Source: Clostridiales bacterium
Lineage (GTDB): Bacteria > Bacillota > Clostridia > Christensenellales > UBA3700
Direction of reading: 5' to 3'
Assembly: GCA_014799645.1 (NCBI GenBank)
Contig: JAAVHQ010000009.1
Location: forward strand, 71,001 to 86,073
Length of the DNA stretch: 15,073 nt
Made by a program: the position numbers and the translations under genes. The notes under the pieces were generated by a model. The model ran no database searches and was not told the DNA's origin. It was given only the letters and a program-made list of their open reading frames with translations. Of the stretch, positions 1-4,226 are shown in pieces (the first letter of the stretch is position 1; every line of letters begins with the position of its first letter).

Positions 1-309
1 GAAAAAGGCAAGAATACGACTCGTCATATTGAGATAATTACGCTTGACGATGGGACGAAGATTGCCGACACTTGCGGATTTAGTAAATTGGAAATCCCGC
101 TTTTCGATCCTGCGCGTCTGTCGACTTACTATACCGACTTTGACGAATATGCGGCGAATTGCAAATTCAGATGTTGCAATCACTATAAAGAAAGCGATTG
201 CGCGGTCAAGCGAGCGGTAGAGCAAGGCAAGATTGCCGAAAGTAGATACGATAGGTATCTAAGGCTTTTTACCCACGTTGAAAAGCGTTGGAACAAACGA
301 TATGATTAA
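1..309 (+). CDS. rsgA: Ribosome small-subunit biogenesis GTPase RsgA, C-terminal part (5' end outside window)
   Basis: The reading frame is open from base 1 and stops at 307-309, so this is the last 102 residues of a gene that begins upstream. RsgA (YloQ/CpgA) is a circularly permuted GTPase that checks late 30S subunit maturation. Visible are the G2-type TTRH segment (residues 6-9 of the fragment), a G3-type DTCG followed by FS, and then the C-terminal zinc-binding module, with Cys, Cys, His and Cys spaced C-x4-C-x-H-x5-C around nucleotides 160-200. The family also has a CAVK segment after the last cysteine, present here. The G3 motif is normally DTPG or DSPG; Cys replaces Pro in this copy. 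The gene following it is rpe, the usual neighbour in Bacillota. The identification rests on motif order and synteny and is firm despite truncation. Confidence 0.95.
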   Translation, partial: EKGKNTTRHIEIITLDDGTKIADTCGFSKLEIPLFDPARLSTYYTDFDEYAANCKFRCCNHYKESDCAVKRAVEQGKIAESRYDRYLRLFTHVEKRWNKRYD

Positions 310-310
310 A

Positions 311-325
311 TTGAACAGTGTTCAA
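311..325. promoter_or_regulatory. Intergenic palindrome, copy 1 (TTGAACAGTGTTCAA)
   Basis: A perfect 7-base inverted repeat, TTGAACA/TGTTCAA, around one central base, sitting between the rsgA stop and the rpe ribosome binding site. It is one of four copies of TGAAC-N3-GTTCA in the window. The form resembles an operator for a dimeric regulator such as a TetR-family protein; that role is inference, since no regulator gene is in the window. Confidence 0.5.
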
Positions 326-347
326 AATGATAAAAGGAGCAAATGAA

Positions 348-992
348 ATGAGTGTGAAGATATCTCCGTCAATATTGTCGGCGGATTTTGCAAAAATGGG
401 AGAAGATGTATCAAAATTGGCAAGTTGGGGGGCTGATTGGGTGCATTGCGACGTTATGGACGGTGTATTTTGTCCTAATATCACGTTCGGAATACCGATG
501 ATAAAGGCGATTCGTGGGTATACCGACCTACCGCTTGACGTCCATTTGATGATAGTCAAGCCTGAAAAGTACGTTGACAAGTTTTTGGATGCGGGCGCGG
601 ATATAATTACTTTCCATCCGGAAGTGAGCGAATGCGTAGAGACGATTATCGACGACGTTCATAGACGCGGAAAGTTGGTTGGACTTGTCCTTAATCCTAA
701 TATTGAAGTAAAGAGTATAGAAAAATACCTTGATATGATTGATTTGGTTATGCTCATGGGAGTATATCCGGGATTTTCCGCTCAAAAGTTCATAGATTTC
801 ACAATGGATAAGATATCCGAGTTAAAGGCTTTGATAGGCGATAGAAAGGTTATGATTGAATTTGACGGGGGAGTAAGCGTAGATAATATCAAGGAGATGC
901 AAGAAAGAGGTTTGGATATCGCGGTAAGCGGAAGTTACGTATTCGGCGCAAAAGATCCGTCCAAAGCAATTCAAACGTTGAAAAATGCCTGA
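348..992 (+). CDS. rpe: Ribulose-phosphate 3-epimerase family protein
   Basis: This 214-residue TIM-barrel enzyme should interconvert ribulose 5-phosphate and xylulose 5-phosphate in the cytoplasmic pentose phosphate pathway. The N-terminal ISPSILSADF is the family signature. Metal and catalytic positions are visible: His33 and Asp35 in VHCDVMDG, His66 in DVHLMI, and the Asp of the late FDGG segment. Length fits the family (about 215-225). The start is placed at ATG 348 because an AAAAGGAG site at 332-339 lies 8 bases upstream and the protein then begins exactly where homologues do; a GTG at 318 is inside a palindrome and has no ribosome site. The ITFHPE segment, the GLVLNP segment and PGFSAQ in place of PGFGGQ recall the related D-allulose-6-phosphate epimerase (AlsE) branch, so the substrate is slightly less certain than the fold. 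Position after rsgA supports Rpe. Confidence 0.88.
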   Translation: MSVKISPSILSADFAKMGEDVSKLASWGADWVHCDVMDGVFCPNITFGIPMIKAIRGYTDLPLDVHLMIVKPEKYVDKFLDAGADIITFHPEVSECVETIIDDVHRRGKLVGLVLNPNIEVKSIEKYLDMIDLVMLMGVYPGFSAQKFIDFTMDKISELKALIGDRKVMIEFDGGVSVDNIKEMQERGLDIAVSGSYVFGAKDPSKAIQTLKNA

Positions 993-1061
993 TAGCATAC
1001 GGCAGTAACCAATTTATTTGGGACGTCATATACTGAATTATCCAGAAGGAGGTATATGGCT

Positions 1062-1133
1062 ATGAGAATTATATGTATTAATCCGCCTAAGTTTATCAAG
1101 ATGATATTGAGGGTGTTCAAAAGAAGAGGATGA
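1062..1133 (+). CDS. spoVM: SpoVM, 23-residue amphipathic spore-coat anchoring peptide
   Basis: A 23-codon gene preceded by an excellent AGAAGGAGG site (1044-1052) 9 bases from ATG 1062; an in-frame ATG at 1056 is too close to it. The peptide aligns without gaps to my recollection of B. subtilis SpoVM (26 residues): Met1, Ile6, Pro9, Lys10, Phe11, Ile15 and Arg17 are shared, and other positions are conservative (Arg2, Ile12, Leu16). Pro9 is known in SpoVM for membrane-curvature recognition and Ile6 for contact with SpoIVA. The pattern is an amphipathic helix with a very basic C terminus (KRRG). It lies between rpe and rpmB as in Bacillota synteny. SpoVM inserts in the outer forespore membrane and recruits the SpoIVA coat base layer. 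A SigE-like -10 (CATATACT, 1027-1034) is present but I see no convincing -35. Its stop codon lies within the terminator stem. Confidence 0.85.
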   Translation: MRIICINPPKFIKMILRVFKRRG

Positions 1134-1152
1134 CATAATGTCATCCTCTTTT
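1124..1152 (+). terminator. Intrinsic terminator of spoVM
   Basis: AAGAGGATGACAT (1124-1136) and its exact reverse complement (1138-1150) surround one base; allowing a physical loop leaves an 11-pair stem closed by ATAAT. It is followed by a short U run to 1152. The spoVM TGA (1131-1133) lies inside the 5' arm. Confidence 0.85.
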
Positions 1153-1275
1153 AATAAGCAACCGACTGCGTATAGCGGTGCGCCTTCCGCTTGATCGAAA
1201 GATAGCCGCTTGCTCACCGTGTACGGCTAGTACACTGGGTGGCTCGGACTACTTCCGCTAAAACGAAATCCACAC

Positions 1276-1301
1276 CACTCTCCGCACTCGCCACAAGCTT
1301 T
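1276..1301. repeat. 26-base dispersed repeat, copy A
   Basis: Identical to 12203-12228 at 25 of 26 bases; it starts CACTCTCCGCACTCG and ends GCTTT. Read on the minus strand, one frame gives KACGECGE in both copies, and the single difference is a silent GCT/GCC alanine codon. Flanks on both sides diverge between copies. Both copies are intergenic. Confidence 0.75.
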
Positions 1302-1372
1302 TTTTCAAAAGGTTAGTTTCAATAGAATTACCACAGTTCAAGGCGTTAAGAGTGTTTAGTTTGGTGTATCAT

Positions 1373-1394
1373 TTTTTGGGCAACGTCCCAAAAA
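1373..1394. repeat. Inverted repeat TTTTTGGG/CCCAAAAA
   Basis: Eight-base arms (1373-1380 and 1387-1394) surround CAACGT. No U run follows on the plus strand. On the minus strand the distal arm ends in a run of T after transcription, but there is no gene immediately upstream on that strand that lacks a terminator. Function unknown. Confidence 0.5.
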
Positions 1395-1467
1395 GATGCC
1401 CGACACTAAATGCAAATTCTCTTATAAGCCAAATCTTCAATAGAAAGTGTAAAATATTTTTATCAAT

Positions 1468-1482
1468 TTGAACATTGTTCAA
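1468..1482. promoter_or_regulatory. Intergenic palindrome, copy 2 (TTGAACATTGTTCAA)
   Basis: Seven-base arms TTGAACA/TGTTCAA around a single T, in the AT-rich half of the non-coding region before the rpmB terminator. Followed by TTAT, similar to the bases after copies 3 and 4. Confidence 0.5.
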
Positions 1483-1528
1483 TTATCGTAAAAATATTGA
1501 ATATAGGTCGATAAACCGCATTTTTGCA

Positions 1529-1570
1529 TAAAAAAATCACTCCGCTAAGCAGAGTGAAATTTTTTTTTAT
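1529..1570. terminator. Bidirectional intrinsic terminator, used by rpmB
   Basis: TCACTC (1537-1542) pairs with GAGTGA (1552-1557), and an inner GC/GC pair encloses TAA after one mismatch. An A run (1530-1536) on the left and a long T run (1560-1568) on the right let it act on both strands. It lies just past the rpmB stop on the minus strand. Confidence 0.85.
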
Positions 1571-1579
1571 TTTGAGTGA

Positions 1580-1771
1580 TTAAGCGCGCTCTACTGCGCC
1601 GCTACGAAGACATCTGGTGCATACGTACAAGCATTGTGTCGAGCCGTTGGTATTAACGACCTTAACTTTTTGAACGTTTGCGCCCCAACTTCTTCTATAT
1701 TTACGATTGGAGTGGCTTACTTTGTTTCCGCTTTGTTGTCCTTTACCGCAAATAGCGCATACTTTAGACAT
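1580..1771 (-). CDS. rpmB: 50S ribosomal protein L28
   Basis: A 63-residue bL28, the usual length. It starts with the family signature SKVCAICGKG, then SHSNRK (residues 19-24), and ends with CTRCLRSG. The cysteine pairs CAIC and CTRC are the zinc-ribbon form of L28. It binds 23S rRNA near the L1 stalk/E site in the large subunit. A TGGAGG site (plus-strand 1781-1786) lies 9 bases before the ATG. It is the only gene here on the minus strand and diverges from asp23. It has its own promoter and terminator, so it is a single-gene unit. Confidence 0.98.
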   Translation of the reverse strand: MSKVCAICGKGQQSGNKVSHSNRKYRRSWGANVQKVKVVNTNGSTQCLYVCTRCLRSGAVERA

Positions 1772-1804
1772 AATTGAATACCTCCATTGACATATTGCCT
1801 AAAT

Positions 1805-1833
1805 ATAATAGCACTCAATTGCGACAAAAGCAA
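1805..1833 (-). promoter_or_regulatory. Candidate rpmB promoter
   Basis: On the minus strand TTGCTT (1833-1828) and TATTAT (1810-1805) are separated by exactly 17 bases, giving a leader of about 27 bases that contains the rpmB ribosome site. Matches to the SigA consensus are partial in both boxes. Confidence 0.55.
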
Positions 1834-1925
1834 GAAAATATCGCTATTTTTTTGAAAAAATTTCATAAAATCACCTGATTTTGCTTATATTAGAATATGC
1901 GAGCGAGTAAATATATAAAAAATGC

Positions 1926-1954
1926 TTGCATAAGGCACATTTTTTTGTTAAAAT
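1926..1954 (+). promoter_or_regulatory. asp23-fakA promoter placed at the start codon
   Basis: TTGCAT (1926-1931), a 17-base spacer and TAAAAT (1949-1954) form a good SigA-type promoter. Initiation about 7 bases downstream falls near 1961, two bases before ATG 1963, and no ribosome site precedes that ATG. The transcript would be leaderless or nearly so. Confidence 0.6.
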
Positions 1955-1962
1955 TACAATAT

Positions 1963-2313
1963 ATGGCAGTTAAGACATCGAATTATTACGGTAGAATAAT
2001 CATTACAGACAAAGCCATATCTATGGTGGCGCACCTTGCGGCGGCGGATTGTTACGGAGTCGTCGATCTTGTGTCACGCAAACTTAGTGACAGTATCAGT
2101 GAATTTTTTAATAAAAGCCCTCAGGGTAAGGGTGTGAAGATTGTCACAATAAAAAATAAGATTAATATTGAACTTTTCGTAGTCCTCAGAGAGGGCGTAA
2201 ATATAGATGCCGTTACCGATTCTATTAAGAGTACGGTAAAGTATAACGTGGAGACGTATACAGGCATGAGAGTTGACGGTGTGACTGTCAACGTAGTGGG
2301 TGTAAAAGTTTAA
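1963..2313 (+). CDS. Asp23/Gls24 family envelope stress response protein (YloU-like)
   Basis: A 116-residue member of the Asp23/Gls24 (formerly DUF322) family, with the typical opening Y-x-G-x-I-x-I-T-x-x-A followed by AAADCYGVV, an acidic/basic middle and an NIELFVVLREGVNI strand near the centre. Such proteins are soluble or membrane-associated and linked to envelope homeostasis in Bacillota; the exact biochemical role is not established. It sits 12 bases before fakA, the same pairing as yloU-yloV in B. subtilis. I start it at ATG 1963 because the protein then begins where family members do; the upstream in-frame ATG at 1897 would add 22 unrelated residues and would place the promoter inside the gene. 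No Shine-Dalgarno sequence precedes 1963. Confidence 0.88.
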   Translation: MAVKTSNYYGRIIITDKAISMVAHLAAADCYGVVDLVSRKLSDSISEFFNKSPQGKGVKIVTIKNKINIELFVVLREGVNIDAVTDSIKSTVKYNVETYTGMRVDGVTVNVVGVKV

Positions 2314-2325
2314 TCGGAGATTAAA

Positions 2326-3960
2326 ATGAAAGTTTTGGATAGTGCCAAGATATTGCAGATGCTCGACGGTGGCTACAGGTATTTGAAAGCCAACAAAGCA
2401 ATGGTTGACGCTCTGAATGTCTTTCCTGTTCCCGATGGAGATACGGGTACGAATATGTCGCTGACAATGGAGTCGGCAATAAAAGAAGTAAAATCGGTTG
2501 AGACCGACGATATAAGAGAGATTTTGACAGCATACTCGAGGGGCGCGCTCAAAGGCGCAAGAGGCAACTCGGGAGTAATATTATCACAGATTATCAAAGG
2601 TTTGGCGGTAGTGCTTTCCGATGAGAAATCTATTACCACAAAGGCGTTTGCGAATGCTTTGAGACATTCAAGAGAGATTGCATACAATGCCGTTACGAAG
2701 CCAAAAGAAGGTACGGTCTTGACCGTTATTAGATATTTGGCGGAAAATGCGCCGTCAATTGCAAGCAAAAACGCCTCATTTATCAACTTTTTCGACCAAC
2801 TTATCAAAAAAGGCGAAGAAATTCTTCAAAAAACGCCTGATATGTTGCCCGTCTTGAAGCAAGCGGGTGTCGTAGATGCCGGCGGTAAGGGATTGATGTG
2901 CGTACTTCAAGGCTATTACAATGCTTTGGCGGGCGTGGATATCCCCGAAATTATCGAAGAAAGCGAGAGCGCGGTAGTACCTGCGCCGACGTTGGATGCC
3001 TTCGGAAATGACGAACATGACCTTGATAATATAAAATTTGCTTATTGTACAGAATATTTTGTTATAAATCTTAAAAAACATATAACCGAAGAGGATGTTG
3101 AGAAGCTTAGAGACAAGTTGATGACAATAGGCGACTGCGTAATCGTCATCGGCGACGTATCTTTGATAAAAGTTCACGTCCATACCAACCAACCGAACAG
3201 AGCTTTGTACTGGGCATTGCAACTCGGAGAGCTCGGAAAGGTCAAAATCGAGAATATGTTGGAGCAACACCGCGAGTTGTTGAGGCAAAAAGAGAACAGT
3301 AAGAAGCCAATCGGCTTGATTTCGATATGCGCAGGCGAAGGAATTGCTAGTATTTTCAAAGAATTGACGATTGACGAGGTTATCGAAGGCGGTCAGACGA
3401 TGAATCCGAGCGTTGAAGATATACTAAATGCGGTCGAAAAGGTCAATTCTGACAATATAATCATCCTTCCCAACAACAAAAACATCATAATGGCAGCTGA
3501 AAAGGTCAAAGAATTGACCAAAAAGAACGTTTTCGTAATACCTACGGTAGAAGTAGCGCAGGGTATTAGAGCGGCGTTTGCCTTTGATGCCAACCTTTCC
3601 GTTGAGGAAAACGTGACTGAAATGATAGCTTCTTATGAAGATTTGAAGTGCGGACAGGTCACAAATGCGGTCAGAAACACCAATTTGGACGGTTTTGAGA
3701 TTACGGAAGGCGACATTATCGGTCTTGACGGCAAGGTAATCATAGCCGACAGCAAGAGCGTAGACGAAACGACGCTTGCGGTAATAGACAAACTTGTCGA
3801 CGAGTGGAGCGAAGTTATTACGTTGTATTACGGCGAGGGCGTAAGCAAGGAAGACGTCGAAAAACTTGTCGGTAAAATCAAAGAAAAATATGAAGGCTTT
3901 GACGTAGTAAGTTACTTTGGCGGACAACCGCATTACTACTATCTTATCTCCGTAGAATAA
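2326..3960 (+). CDS. fakA: Fatty acid kinase FakA-type protein (DhaL domain, YloV family)
   Basis: This 544-residue protein matches FakA/YloV in length and layout. An N-terminal DhaL-type ATP-binding domain carries NVFPVPDGDTGTNM (residues 31-44, Mg-binding aspartates Asp37 and Asp39), KGARGNSGV near residue 77, and DAGGKG near 184. A middle and C-terminal region follows, as in the family. FakA phosphorylates exogenous fatty acids presented by the carrier FakB (DegV family), feeding phospholipid synthesis; no fakB is in this window. A GGAG site (2316-2319) lies 6 bases before the ATG. It is read with asp23 from the promoter at 1926-1954 and ends before a strong terminator. Older annotations call it DAK2-domain or dihydroxyacetone kinase-like; the DGDTGTNM context and full length favour FakA. 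Confidence 0.9.
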   Translation: MKVLDSAKILQMLDGGYRYLKANKAMVDALNVFPVPDGDTGTNMSLTMESAIKEVKSVETDDIREILTAYSRGALKGARGNSGVILSQIIKGLAVVLSDEKSITTKAFANALRHSREIAYNAVTKPKEGTVLTVIRYLAENAPSIASKNASFINFFDQLIKKGEEILQKTPDMLPVLKQAGVVDAGGKGLMCVLQGYYNALAGVDIPEIIEESESAVVPAPTLDAFGNDEHDLDNIKFAYCTEYFVINLKKHITEEDVEKLRDKLMTIGDCVIVIGDVSLIKVHVHTNQPNRALYWALQLGELGKVKIENMLEQHRELLRQKENSKKPIGLISICAGEGIASIFKELTIDEVIEGGQTMNPSVEDILNAVEKVNSDNIIILPNNKNIIMAAEKVKELTKKNVFVIPTVEVAQGIRAAFAFDANLSVEENVTEMIASYEDLKCGQVTNAVRNTNLDGFEITEGDIIGLDGKVIIADSKSVDETTLAVIDKLVDEWSEVITLYYGEGVSKEDVEKLVGKIKEKYEGFDVVSYFGGQPHYYYLISVE

Positions 3961-3976
3961 TATAAAGCAAACAAAC

Positions 3977-3989
3977 TGAACTTTGTTCA
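3977..3989. promoter_or_regulatory. Intergenic palindrome, copy 3 (TGAACTTTGTTCA)
   Basis: Arms TGAAC/GTTCA with centre TTT, 16 bases after the fakA stop and before its terminator, so in the 3' untranslated region. The centre differs by one base from copies 2 and 4; the following bases AATA match copy 4. Confidence 0.45.
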
Positions 3990-4003
3990 ATACTTAAATA
4001 ATC

Positions 4004-4050
4004 AACCTATATCGCAAATTTTGACGTTTGCGATGTAGGTTTTTTATTTT
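4004..4050 (+). terminator. Intrinsic terminator of asp23-fakA
   Basis: A 15-base-pair stem (4004-4018 with 4027-4041, one G-U pair), an 8-base loop and a U-rich tail from 4040. This is the strongest terminator in the window. Confidence 0.92.
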
Positions 4051-4155
4051 GTCTTAAAGAAGTTTCTGGCTTATTTTGTTGCGAATTATTTTGAGAGTTT
4101 AGTGTTTATATGCTAGTCGTATTTAATTATTTTATGATAAATCATTTTCCTGTAC

Positions 4156-4168
4156 TGAACATTGTTCA
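4156..4168. promoter_or_regulatory. Intergenic palindrome, copy 4 (TGAACATTGTTCA), upstream of recG
   Basis: A six-base inverted repeat around one T, 22 bases upstream of the recG -35 box. That position would suit an activator or a secondary operator. It is similar to, but one base shorter in spacing than, the Bacillus LexA box (GAAC-N4-GTTC). Confidence 0.5.
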
Positions 4169-4190
4169 ATATTCAAAGTGGAAATTTTGC

Positions 4191-4220
4191 TTGTCAACGC
4201 TATTATTAAAGATATATACT
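4191..4220 (+). promoter_or_regulatory. recG promoter placed at the start codon
   Basis: TTGTCA (4191-4196) and TATACT (4215-4220) with an 18-base spacer (or TATATA at 4213-4218 with 16). Predicted initiation is about 4225-4227, on the recG ATG at 4227, and there is no Shine-Dalgarno sequence. This predicts a leaderless recG transcript. Confidence 0.6.
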
Positions 4221-4226
4221 ATTGCT

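Larger units (their letters stand above)
1153..1536. other. Non-coding stretch between the spoVM and rpmB terminators, with hairpins
   Basis: No gene with a ribosome binding site was found on either strand. The first part (1153-1310) is richer in G+C than the surrounding intergenic DNA. It holds a hairpin at 1215-1241: CACC-GTGTAC, loop GGCTA, GTACAC-TG-GGTG, with a 2-base bulge. CTTCCGCT occurs twice, near 1184 and 1252, and a 26-base repeat shared with 12203-12228 lies at 1276-1301. The second part is AT-rich and has an inverted repeat TTTTTGGG/CCCAAAAA with a six-base loop (1373-1394) plus palindrome copy 2 (1468-1482). It may be a dispersed repeat unit, a decayed gene or an RNA; the sequence alone does not decide. 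Confidence 0.5.

Noticed and set aside
318..347. GTG start for rpe
   Set aside because: It lies in a palindrome with no ribosome site, while ATG 348 has AAAAGGAG at good spacing and fits family N termini.
1108..1121. Fifth palindrome copy (TTGAGGGTGTTCAA) within spoVM
   Set aside because: The left arm matches poorly, it is one base shorter and it is inside a coding sequence.
1276..1301. CRISPR repeat
   Set aside because: Only two copies nearly 11 kb apart, with no spacers between and no cas genes.
1897..1962. Upstream extension of the Asp23 protein from ATG 1897
   Set aside because: It would put the promoter inside the gene and adds residues not seen at the start of the family.
4156..4168. 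SOS/LexA box upstream of recG
   Set aside because: The half-sites GAAC/GTTC match, but the Bacillota LexA box has four bases between them and all copies here have three. Copies near rpe and fakA also make no sense as an SOS regulon.
4110..4226. Upstream extension of recG from ATG 4110
   Set aside because: The extra 39 residues are hydrophobic AT-rich translation that spans the promoter, and RecG homology starts at 4227.
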